This document shows positions 17,680 through 24,787 of a stretch of DNA of 64,000 nt, piece after piece. The notes under the pieces are model-generated. The model was not told where the DNA came from and made no database searches. It saw only the letters and a program-made list of their open reading frames with translations. The stretch comes from Halotia wernerae (GTDB lineage: Bacteria; Cyanobacteriota; Cyanobacteriia; Cyanobacteriales; Nostocaceae). Location: positions 62,001-126,000 of the forward strand of contig JAYGHB010000002.1 of assembly GCA_034931985.1 (NCBI GenBank), written 5' to 3'. Made by a program: the position numbers and the translations under genes. Each line of letters begins with the position of its first letter. The first letter of the stretch is position 1.

Positions 17680-18531
17680 TTATTGATTGGGGTGGTTTTC
17701 AAGCACCAGCATACCAACGCCGGTCATCGAAGCGGGCGCGAAATAATGAGTGTGACGGACCGCGACTTGGGCGTCCATAGCGCCCCGCATGACCAGCCAC
17801 ATGATCAGCTCGGCGCCTTCGCTGCCGAATTCCCGGACGTAGTCTTCGCGGCTCATATTCACCAGCCGGTCCGGGGCGGCGGCGATATCGCGAAGAAAGG
17901 CCTTGTCGGCGTCGCGGTTGATGAAACCGGCGCGCGCCCCTTGCAATTGATGCGACAGCCCGCCGGTGCCGAGCACGACGAAACGCTCGTCGCCGGGGAA
18001 CGCGTCGATCGCCGCGCGCAAGGCCTTGCCCAGCGCGTGGCAGCGCGACGGCAGCGGGATGGGATACTGGATAACATTGACGAAGATCGGCACGACTTTG
18101 ACCGGCCAAGCGGCTTCCGGCCGGCCCCAAAACAGCTCCAGCGGCACCTGCAATCCGTGGTCGACTTCCACCTCCTGGACGATCTCCGGATCGAAGCTGT
18201 TTTCGATCAGCCGGTCGACCAGATGCCAGCCGAATTCCGGATGGCCCTGGAATGCGGGCCGCGGCCGCGGACCCCAGCCTTCGTCGGCGAGGGGATAATT
18301 CGCCGCACAGCCGATCGCGAAGGTCGGCATGCGGTCGAGGAAGAAGGCGTTGCCGTGATCGTTGAAGATGACGATGGCGACGTCGGGGCGATTGGCTTCG
18401 ACCCATTCGCGGCCGGGCACGGTGCCGTCGAAGAACGGCTTCCAATCCGGCGTGCCGGTCAGGCCCTTGTCGATCGCCATCGCGATCGAAGGCACGTGCG
18501 AACAACCCAATCCGCCGATCAGCTTGGCCAT
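17680..18531 (-). CDS. ligB: Class III extradiol dioxygenase beta subunit (LigB type)
   Basis: A 283-residue catalytic subunit of a protocatechuate 4,5-dioxygenase-like enzyme that opens the aromatic ring next to the vicinal hydroxyls with Fe(II) and O2. Iron ligands match the LigB pattern: His12 (CSHVPS), His59 (FNDHGN) and the Glu of EGAELIMWLVMRGAM; the catalytic His lies in GTGGLSHQL. Its start codon overlaps the ligA stop (ATGA), as expected for a heterodimer. Substrate could be protocatechuate, gallate or 3-O-methylgallate. A separate fused dioxygenase is encoded at 22991-24283. Confidence 0.9.
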   Translation of the reverse strand: MAKLIGGLGCSHVPSIAMAIDKGLTGTPDWKPFFDGTVPGREWVEANRPDVAIVIFNDHGNAFFLDRMPTFAIGCAANYPLADEGWGPRPRPAFQGHPEFGWHLVDRLIENSFDPEIVQEVEVDHGLQVPLELFWGRPEAAWPVKVVPIFVNVIQYPIPLPSRCHALGKALRAAIDAFPGDERFVVLGTGGLSHQLQGARAGFINRDADKAFLRDIAAAPDRLVNMSREDYVREFGSEGAELIMWLVMRGAMDAQVAVRHTHYFAPASMTGVGMLVLENHPNQ

Positions 18532-18869
18532 CAGCGTTTCCCCAAGCGGTCGCGCAGAAACGTCGCGTGGTCGATCCCGGCTTGATGCGCGCCGATCTCG
18601 GTCATCGTCGCGGGCTGGATCGCGCCGAGCTTCAAAATATAGAAGACGTTGGCGCCCAGCCGGACCATTTCGCGCCAGTCGCGCGCCAAGGCGGCGCGCT
18701 TGGCGTCGTCGGGCACGCCATAAGCGTCGAGATACGCCGCCGGATCGCGGCGATAGGCGTCGCGCTTTTCCGGAATGCGCAGATCCTTCGTCGCCTTGTT
18801 GAGCGCGTAGCCGGCGCGCTGGCGCGCGCGGTCGAACAAGGGCGTGTCGGGAATGCGATCTTCGGTCAT
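18531..18869 (-). CDS. ligA: Class III extradiol dioxygenase alpha subunit (LigA type)
   Basis: A 112-residue helical small subunit. The motifs RAGYALNKATKDL and DPAAYLDAYGV are typical of LigA, which caps the active site of LigB. It overlaps ligB and the upstream hydrolase gene by one and four bases, so all three are translationally coupled. The same domain appears as the C-terminal part of the fused gallate dioxygenase gene about 4 kb away (from residue about 300 of that protein). Confidence 0.9.
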   Translation of the reverse strand: MTEDRIPDTPLFDRARQRAGYALNKATKDLRIPEKRDAYRRDPAAYLDAYGVPDDAKRAALARDWREMVRLGANVFYILKLGAIQPATMTEIGAHQAGIDHATFLRDRLGKR

Positions 18870-19570
18870 GCGAAGCCCAGGAAATCGAGCAAAGCGGCGT
18901 TCACCGCTTCGGGCCGCTCGAAACAAGCGAAATGCCCGGCATCCTCGATCACGGAAAGGCGCGAGCCCGGGATTGCAGCGGCGAGCGCTTCGTGCTGCTC
19001 CAGCGTCGCCCAGCGATCCTGGCGGCCGACCATCACCAAAGTGGGGCAGGCGATCCGCGGCAACATCGGCCGCGCATCCGGCCGGCCCATCAACGCGCGG
19101 ATCTGGCGCTCGTGAATCGCGGGCGTCATGCCGACGACAATTTCGGACAGTGGTGCGATCAAGGCGGGATCGGTCTCGCGCGCCGGATGCAGCATCGGCG
19201 GCAGCCATTTGGCGGCGAGCGCCTTCATGCCTTCCTTATGGGCAAGCTCGATCACCGCCAAGCGGCCGGGAATTTCCTTCTCGCTGCCGGGATGGGCTCC
19301 GGTATCCATCAGCACAAGGCGTTCGACGCGCTGCGGCGCCAAACGCACCGCTTCCAGCGCCGCGCGCCCGCCCATCGAAAAGCCGACGATCGTGACCGGA
19401 CCGTCGAACGCGGCCAGGGCGATCTCGGCCATCCGGGTGATCGACGCGGCGTCGGTGAAATCCGCGACCTTGGTGTCGGCGAACGGGGCGAGCGCGCGCG
19501 TCTGCGCGGCGAAAACCCGCGCGTCACATAACAAACCCGGCAGAAATACGATTTGCGCGCGCGGCGCCAT
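18866..19570 (-). CDS. Alpha/beta hydrolase, first gene of the ligAB operon
   Basis: A 234-residue single-domain alpha/beta hydrolase. The nucleophile elbow is GFSMGG (Ser at about residue 65), the acid lies in the VGRQDRWAT region, and the catalytic His is in DAGHFACFERP. This is the PcaD/MhpC-like group. It opens the minus-strand operon and overlaps ligA by four bases. Possible roles are cleavage of an aromatic ester or of a lactone intermediate; neither can be proved from sequence. The classical 2-pyrone-4,6-dicarboxylate hydrolase LigI is an amidohydrolase and is absent here. Confidence 0.82.
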   Translation of the reverse strand: MAPRAQIVFLPGLLCDARVFAAQTRALAPFADTKVADFTDAASITRMAEIALAAFDGPVTIVGFSMGGRAALEAVRLAPQRVERLVLMDTGAHPGSEKEIPGRLAVIELAHKEGMKALAAKWLPPMLHPARETDPALIAPLSEIVVGMTPAIHERQIRALMGRPDARPMLPRIACPTLVMVGRQDRWATLEQHEALAAAIPGSRLSVIEDAGHFACFERPEAVNAALLDFLGFA

Positions 19571-19649
19571 GGCGTCGTCCCGAGATTCTCGTTGGGATTT
19601 GTCTAAGGGGCGGGCTCGATTTCCGAAAATGGATTGATTTGCTGGTTAT

Positions 19650-19660
19650 ATGAATTTCAT
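19650..19660. promoter_or_regulatory. Candidate LysR-type binding site in the divergent promoter
   Basis: The dyad ATGAA-T-TTCAT sits 40 bases upstream of the LysR start, within the 130-base divergent gap to the hydrolase-ligAB operon. The 9-mer TTCATGCAT at 19656-19664 recurs exactly at 20650-20658 in front of galB. LysR-type regulators usually bind in such divergent gaps at short imperfect dyads. Confidence 0.5.
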
Positions 19661-19700
19661 GCATCATTGGCCGAATTCGGGAATTTCAGGAAAATACGCC

Positions 19701-20609
19701 ATGCGCATCGATTTTTTGGGCCTTCACGCTTTCGTGGCGATCGCCGAGCGCGGCAGTTTTCAGAAGGCGGCGGCGCATTTGAACCTGTCGCAAACGGCGC
19801 TGAGCCATCGAATCCGCAAGATCGAGGACGATCTTGGCGTGCGGCTTCTGGCGCGCACGACGCGCGAGGTCTCGTTGACCTCGGCGGGGCTGCAATTGCT
19901 GCCGCGCGTCAAATCGATGATCGACGATTTGGGTGCGTCGCTGGAGGATTTGCGCGGCCTCGCGCGCGTGCGCCAGGAACGGCTGTCGATCGCGTGTTTG
20001 CCGACGATCGCGGCCGGTTTTATGCCGCGCGTGCTGCCGTTGTTCCGCCAGGCGCACCCCGAAACGATGTTGCGCATTCACGACAACGCGGCGACGGAGA
20101 TTGCGGAGCTGGTGCAGAACGGCACGGTCGAATTCGCGGTCACGCTCGTGTCGGCCCATCGCTGGGATTTCGAGATTCAAACCCTGGCGCGCGATCCTTT
20201 CGTGTTGCTCTGCCATAAAAAGGCTTGGCCGGCCGAGCGCATCGTCGCCTCTTGGGCCGACGTCGCCGAGCAGCCGTTGGTGCGCATCTCCACCCAGACC
20301 GGCAATCGCATGATGATCGACGACGCGCTGGGCAGCCGGCGCGAAAACGTCAAATGGCGCTACGAGGTGCAGCATATCGGCACGGCGATCGGCATGGTGC
20401 GTTCGGGCGTGGCGATGGCCGTGGTGCCGCGCCTGTCGCTGGATTCGACCGATATTTCGGCGCTGCGCGTGGTCGAGTTGCGCAATCCCAGCGTCAACCG
20501 GCAGATTGGGATCGTATCGAAGCGCGCCACGCCGCTGTCGCAACCGGCGGCCGATTTGCGCCGATTGATCGTGCGTGAACTGTCCGGCAAACGGCGCAAA
20601 GCCGCCTAG
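19701..20609 (+). CDS. LysR-type regulator of the gallate/ligAB genes
   Basis: A 302-residue LysR regulator. The N-terminal helix-turn-helix spans residues 1-60 (FVAIAERGSFQKAAAHLNLSQ), followed by the linker helix and a two-lobed effector domain from about residue 90. It lies divergent from the hydrolase-ligA-ligB-liv operon and directly upstream of galB-galC-DUF1932-galA, matching the position of GalR or LigR in known clusters. The ATG at 19701 is preferred over 19650 because it gives the standard N-terminus and follows AGGA. Confidence 0.92.
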   Translation: MRIDFLGLHAFVAIAERGSFQKAAAHLNLSQTALSHRIRKIEDDLGVRLLARTTREVSLTSAGLQLLPRVKSMIDDLGASLEDLRGLARVRQERLSIACLPTIAAGFMPRVLPLFRQAHPETMLRIHDNAATEIAELVQNGTVEFAVTLVSAHRWDFEIQTLARDPFVLLCHKKAWPAERIVASWADVAEQPLVRISTQTGNRMMIDDALGSRRENVKWRYEVQHIGTAIGMVRSGVAMAVVPRLSLDSTDISALRVVELRNPSVNRQIGIVSKRATPLSQPAADLRRLIVRELSGKRRKAA

Positions 20610-20611
20610 AT

Positions 20612-20654
20612 GCATTCGATTCATTAAACACCGCGAAGTACGCATTTGATTCAT
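20612..20654. promoter_or_regulatory. Two direct repeats spaced 30 bp in front of galB
   Basis: GCATTCGATTCAT (20612-20624) and GCATTTGATTCAT (20642-20654) differ at one base and are exactly 30 bases apart, about three helical turns, so a protein would meet both on one DNA face. They lie between the LysR stop and galB. This suggests an operator/activator array of the adjacent LysR protein. Confidence 0.6.
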
Positions 20655-20739
20655 GCATGCTCGGTTCGGATAAGTTCGCCTAACGCAAAGGGAGAAACGC
20701 CGCCGCGTGCCGCCGACGGCGCAGCATCGGAGTCGAACT

Positions 20740-21462
20740 ATGTCCACGCAGAAATCGGGTCTCGTCGTTTCCGCCCATCCGGGCGATTTCGTCTGGCGCG
20801 CGGGCGGCGCGATCGCGCTCCACGCCAAGCGCGGCTACCGGATGAAGATCGTTTGCTTCGCCTATGGCGAGCGCGGCGAAAGCCAATGGGCGTGGAAGAA
20901 AGCCGGCGTCGACATCAAGGACGTGAAAGCCCAGCGCCACGAGGAATCCGAACGCGCGGCTAAGCTGCTGGGGGCCGAGATCGAATTCTTCGACGCGGGC
21001 GATTATCCGCTGCGCACGACCGACGCGATGCTCGACCGGCTCGTCGACATCTATCGCGAGGTGAAGCCGAGCTTCGTGCTGACCCACGCGCTCGAAGATC
21101 CCTATAATTTCGATCACCCGCATGCGGCGCATGTGGCGCAGGAAGCGCGCATCATCGCGCAGGCCGCCGGCCACAAGCCCGATCCGTCGCGCAGCTATTT
21201 GGCGCCGCCGGTGTTCCTGTTCGAGCCGCATCAGCCCGAACAGTGCAACTACAAGCCCAATCTGCTGCTGAAGATCGACGAAGTGTGGGAGACGAAGCGC
21301 CAAGCCTTCGAGATCCTCGCCGCGCAGAAGCATCTTTGGGAATACTACACCCGCGTCGCGCTGAACCGCGGTGTCCAAGGCAGCCGCAATTCGGGCAAGC
21401 CGATGACCTACGCCGAAGCCTATCAGCGCATCTTCCCCGACGTGGTCGAGGAACTGGCCTGA
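20740..21462 (+). CDS. galB: 4-oxalomesaconate hydratase, PIG-L family
   Basis: A 240-residue protein of the PIG-L/LmbE fold with the metal-binding AHPGD motif (His13, Asp16) and a later HPH (126-128). GalB of Pseudomonas putida, a zinc-dependent member of this fold, hydrates 4-oxalomesaconate to 4-carboxy-4-hydroxy-2-oxoadipate in gallate breakdown. The neighbours galC and galA make this function rather than sugar deacetylation likely. The ATG at 20740 follows GGAG with seven bases of spacing. The stop overlaps the next start (TGATG). Confidence 0.88.
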   Translation: MSTQKSGLVVSAHPGDFVWRAGGAIALHAKRGYRMKIVCFAYGERGESQWAWKKAGVDIKDVKAQRHEESERAAKLLGAEIEFFDAGDYPLRTTDAMLDRLVDIYREVKPSFVLTHALEDPYNFDHPHAAHVAQEARIIAQAAGHKPDPSRSYLAPPVFLFEPHQPEQCNYKPNLLLKIDEVWETKRQAFEILAAQKHLWEYYTRVALNRGVQGSRNSGKPMTYAEAYQRIFPDVVEELA

Positions 21463-22160
21463 TGAAGCCCGTCGTCGTCACCGGCGTGCCGCGCGTGCCC
21501 GCCGATAAGCTTGCGCGCCTCGCCACTTTGGGCGTTTCCACGGCGCATGAGGCGATGGGCCGCTCGGGCTTGATGAAGCCCTATACGCGGCCGATCCATC
21601 CGGGCGCGGTCATCGCGGGTTCTGCGGTCACGGTGCTGGCGCAACCCGGCGACAATTGGATGATTCATGTCGCGATCGAGCAATGCGGGCCGGGCGACGT
21701 GCTGGTCGTCGGCGTCACCGCCGACAATACGGACGGTATGTTCGGCGATCTGCTGGCGACATCGGCCAAGGCGCGCGGCGTCGTCGGGCTGGTGATCGAC
21801 GCGGGCGTGCGCGATGTGGCCACGCTCAACGAGATGGGGTTCCCGGTCTGGTCGCGCGCGATCTCGGCCAAGGGTACGGTCAAGGCGACCTTGGGTGCCG
21901 TCAACGTGCCGGTCGTGTGCGCGGGCGCGCTCGTGAAGCCGGGCGATGCGATCGTCGCGGACGATGACGGCGTGCTGGTGATTCCGAAGCGCGCGATCGA
22001 CGCGACGCTGAAAGCGGGCGAGGCGCGCCTTGCCAACGAAACCGACAAGCGCGCGAAACTCGCTTCGGGCGTGCTCGGTCTCGATCTCTACTCGATGCGC
22101 GGGCCCCTGGCCGAAGCGGGCCTCGTCTATCGTCCGTGGAATGAAAGCGAGGACCGGTGA
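21462..22160 (+). CDS. galC: 4-carboxy-4-hydroxy-2-oxoadipate aldolase (RraA fold)
   Basis: A 232-residue class II pyruvate aldolase of the HMG/CHA aldolase group, equivalent to LigK. It splits 4-carboxy-4-hydroxy-2-oxoadipate to pyruvate and oxaloacetate. The active-site motifs of this RraA-like fold are visible: GDLLA (95-99) and the Arg117-Asp118 pair in AGVRDVA. It is coupled to galB upstream and to the DUF1932 gene downstream through a GTGA overlap, completing the lower gallate route. Confidence 0.9.
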   Translation: MKPVVVTGVPRVPADKLARLATLGVSTAHEAMGRSGLMKPYTRPIHPGAVIAGSAVTVLAQPGDNWMIHVAIEQCGPGDVLVVGVTADNTDGMFGDLLATSAKARGVVGLVIDAGVRDVATLNEMGFPVWSRAISAKGTVKATLGAVNVPVVCAGALVKPGDAIVADDDGVLVIPKRAIDATLKAGEARLANETDKRAKLASGVLGLDLYSMRGPLAEAGLVYRPWNESEDR

Positions 22161-22981
22161 CCTTCACCGTCGCCTTCATCGGATACGGCGAAGTCGGGCA
22201 GCTCTTCGGCAAGCAGCTCGCCGCGCAAGATGGCGTCGCCGTGCGCGCCCACGATGTGCTGTTCGACGATGCGGCGAAAGGTCCCGGCCTTAAGTCGATC
22301 GCGGCGGAAACGGGCGTGGCCGCTTGCGGCTCGCATGTCGAGGCGTGCCGCGATGCCTTGCTCGTGATCTCGGCCGTAACGGCCGATCGCGCGGTCGATG
22401 CCGCGCGCCAATGCGCCAATGCGCTCACGCCCGATCAGATTTATGTCGATCTGAATTCGATCTCGCCCACGACCAAGCGCCAGGTCTCCGACGCCCTGCA
22501 GCGCGACGCCGGCGGCTTCGTCGAATTCGCGGTCATGGCGCCGGTCGCGGGGCCGGGCATCGCGGTGCCGATCTTGGCGGGCGGCGCCAAAGCGAAGACC
22601 GTGGCGGAGATGCTCAATCCGCTGGGCATGAAGATCGACGCGGTCGCCGAGAAGATCGGCGTCGCCTCGGCGACCAAGCTGTGCCGTTCCATCGTCATCA
22701 AGGGGATGGAGGCGATCATGGTCGACCTCAAAGCCGCGACCGAAGCGACCGGCGTGTGGCCGGCGGTGCTGGCGAGCCTCAGCGCATCCTATCCCGGGAT
22801 GGATTGGGCGAAGATCATCGACTACATGCCGCCGCGCGTGAAACGGCACGGTATGCGCCGCGCCGCCGAAATGCGCGAAGCGGGCAAGATGTTGGACGAG
22901 GCGGGCGCGAATGGCGATTTCGCCCGCGCCATCGCCGACGCGCATGAGCGCTACGCGCGCGCGAACGCCAAGCAAGGGTAG
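22157..22981 (+). CDS. DUF1932-domain NAD(P)-dependent dehydrogenase
   Basis: A 274-residue protein of the 6-phosphogluconate dehydrogenase-like group. The N-terminal Rossmann motif is GYGEVGQLFG (residues 9-18) and the C-terminal half has the helical DUF1932 pattern. It starts with GTG at 22157, overlapping galC by four bases, and precedes galA by nine bases. The substrate is unknown. The protocatechuate 4,5 route requires an NADP-linked semialdehyde dehydrogenase (LigC, a different family), which is not seen in the window, so this enzyme is a candidate replacement. A beta-hydroxyacid dehydrogenase role is equally possible. Confidence 0.78.
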   Translation: MTFTVAFIGYGEVGQLFGKQLAAQDGVAVRAHDVLFDDAAKGPGLKSIAAETGVAACGSHVEACRDALLVISAVTADRAVDAARQCANALTPDQIYVDLNSISPTTKRQVSDALQRDAGGFVEFAVMAPVAGPGIAVPILAGGAKAKTVAEMLNPLGMKIDAVAEKIGVASATKLCRSIVIKGMEAIMVDLKAATEATGVWPAVLASLSASYPGMDWAKIIDYMPPRVKRHGMRRAAEMREAGKMLDEAGANGDFARAIADAHERYARANAKQG

Positions 22982-22990
22982 GAGTGCATC

Positions 22991-24283
22991 ATGGCGCGGA
23001 TCATCGGCGGCTTGGCCGCTTCGCATACGCCGACGATCGGCTTCGCGTTCGACAAGGATAAGGCGTCCGATCCGGTCTGGGCGCCGATCTTCAAGGATTT
23101 CGCGCCGATGAAGGCGTGGATCGAGGCGAAGAAGCCCGACGCGCTGGTCGTGATCTACAACGATCACATCACCTCGTTCTTCTTCGATCACTACTCGGCT
23201 TTCGCGCTGGGCATCGGGCCCGAATGGCGCGTGGCCGACGAAGGCGGGGGGGCTCGCGACTTGCCGCCGCTGCCGGGACACCCGGAACTCGCGCGCCATA
23301 TCGGCGCGTCGCTGGTCGCCGACGAATTCGACATGTCCTTCTTCCAGGACAAGCCGATCGACCACGGCGTGTTCTCGCCGATGTGCATGATGATGGACCA
23401 TAAGCCCGCGTGGCCGGTCCCCATCGTGCCGCTGCAAATCGGCGTGCTGCAGGCGCCGGTCCCGTCGGGGGCGCGCTGCTTCAAGCTCGGCAAGGCGTTG
23501 CGCCGCGCGATCGAGAGTTATCCCGCCGACATTTCCGTCGCCGTCGTCGCGACCGGCGGCTTGTCGCATCAGGTGCATGGCGAGCGCGCGGGTTTCAACA
23601 ACACCGAATGGGATCGCCGCTTCCTCGATCTGTTCGAACGCGACCCGGAACGCATCGCGGGCATGACGATCGCCGAACTCGCCACGCTGGGCGGGTTCGA
23701 AGGGGCGGAGATCATCATGTGGCTGGTGATGCGCGGCGCGTTGCCGTCATCGTTGCGCAAGAGCCACGAGAGCTATTACCTGCCGTCGATGACAGGCATC
23801 GCGACCGCGATCTACGACGTCGACGATGCGGCGCCGGACGAAGCGCAGAACCAGCGTCAGCGCGCGCATATCGCCCGGCAGTTCGACGGAATCGAGAAGC
23901 TGCACGGGACCTATCCCTTCACGCATGAGCGCAGCGTGAAGGCCTATCGCATCAACAAGTTTCTGCATGGCCTGATCGCGCCCGAATCGCGCAAGCGTTT
24001 CCTGGCCGATCCCGAGGCCGAATTCGAAACGGCGCGGCTGACCGACGTCGAGCGCGATCTGATCCGGCGCCGGGACTGGCGCGGCATGATCCATTACGGC
24101 GTGATCTTCTTCATGCTGGAAAAACTCGGCGCCGTCGTCGGCGTTTCGAACTTGCATATCTACGCCGCGATGCGCGGGCAAACGCTGGAGGAATTCCAGA
24201 AAACCCGCAACGCGCCCGGCGCGCTTTATTCCGTCGCCGGCAAGGAGGGACAGGCGACAGGCTGGTCGGCGTCGAAAACTTAA
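22991..24283 (+). CDS. galA: Gallate dioxygenase (fused LigB-LigA form)
   Basis: A 430-residue extradiol dioxygenase in which a LigB-like catalytic domain (residues 1-275) is joined to a LigA-like helical domain (about 300-415), the architecture of GalA and DesB. Iron ligands align with LigB: His12 (ASHTPT), His59 (YNDHIT) and the Glu of EGAEIIMWLVMRG; catalytic His in ATGGLSHQV. It converts gallate to 4-oxalomesaconate, which GalB and GalC then process. The ATG follows TAGGAG. The divergent ligAB genes encode the split version of the same enzyme class. Confidence 0.92.
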   Translation: MARIIGGLAASHTPTIGFAFDKDKASDPVWAPIFKDFAPMKAWIEAKKPDALVVIYNDHITSFFFDHYSAFALGIGPEWRVADEGGGARDLPPLPGHPELARHIGASLVADEFDMSFFQDKPIDHGVFSPMCMMMDHKPAWPVPIVPLQIGVLQAPVPSGARCFKLGKALRRAIESYPADISVAVVATGGLSHQVHGERAGFNNTEWDRRFLDLFERDPERIAGMTIAELATLGGFEGAEIIMWLVMRGALPSSLRKSHESYYLPSMTGIATAIYDVDDAAPDEAQNQRQRAHIARQFDGIEKLHGTYPFTHERSVKAYRINKFLHGLIAPESRKRFLADPEAEFETARLTDVERDLIRRRDWRGMIHYGVIFFMLEKLGAVVGVSNLHIYAAMRGQTLEEFQKTRNAPGALYSVAGKEGQATGWSASKT

Positions 24284-24329
24284 AGTATAAGATCGTCAAA
24301 ACGACGAAAAACCCCTCGGGAGGCTCGAA

Positions 24330-24782
24330 ATGGCGAATTTGAACGTCAACGGACAGGTGCGGCAGATCGATGCGGCGCCGGATACACCCTTGTTGTGGGT
24401 GCTGCGCGAACATCTGAAACTGACCGGCACGAAATACGGCTGCGGCGTGGCCGCGTGCGGCGCCTGCACCGTTCATCTCGACGGCGCGCCGATCCGGGCT
24501 TGCGTGACGCCGCTGTCGCAAGCCGAAGGCAAGCGCGTGACGACGATCGAAGGCTTGCCGGGCGGCGAGAATAATCGCCTGGTGCAAGCCTGGATCGCCG
24601 AGCAGGCGCCGCAATGCGGCTACTGCCAATCGGGCCAGATCATGCAGGCGGCGGGTCTGCTGGCGAAGACGCCGAAGCCGACGCGCGAGCAGATCGTCGA
24701 ACATATGGACGGCAATATCTGCCGCTGCGGCAGCTATGCCCAGATCGTCGCGGCCGTCGAACGCGCCGCGGGCGGGAGGTAA
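24330..24782 (+). CDS. iorA: Molybdenum hydroxylase small [2Fe-2S] subunit (IorA-like)
   Basis: A 150-residue ferredoxin-like subunit of the xanthine oxidase family. The first cluster is bound by YGCGVAACGACTVHLDG with a later Cys, the second by QCGYCQSGQ and NICRCGSY. This matches isoquinoline 1-oxidoreductase alpha subunits and aldehyde oxidoreductases. It lies 46 bases after galA with a CGGGAGG site and is followed at five bases by the large subunit. It passes electrons from the molybdenum centre to an acceptor. The substrate is not evident. Confidence 0.9.
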   Translation: MANLNVNGQVRQIDAAPDTPLLWVLREHLKLTGTKYGCGVAACGACTVHLDGAPIRACVTPLSQAEGKRVTTIEGLPGGENNRLVQAWIAEQAPQCGYCQSGQIMQAAGLLAKTPKPTREQIVEHMDGNICRCGSYAQIVAAVERAAGGR

Positions 24783-24787
24783 GCGTC

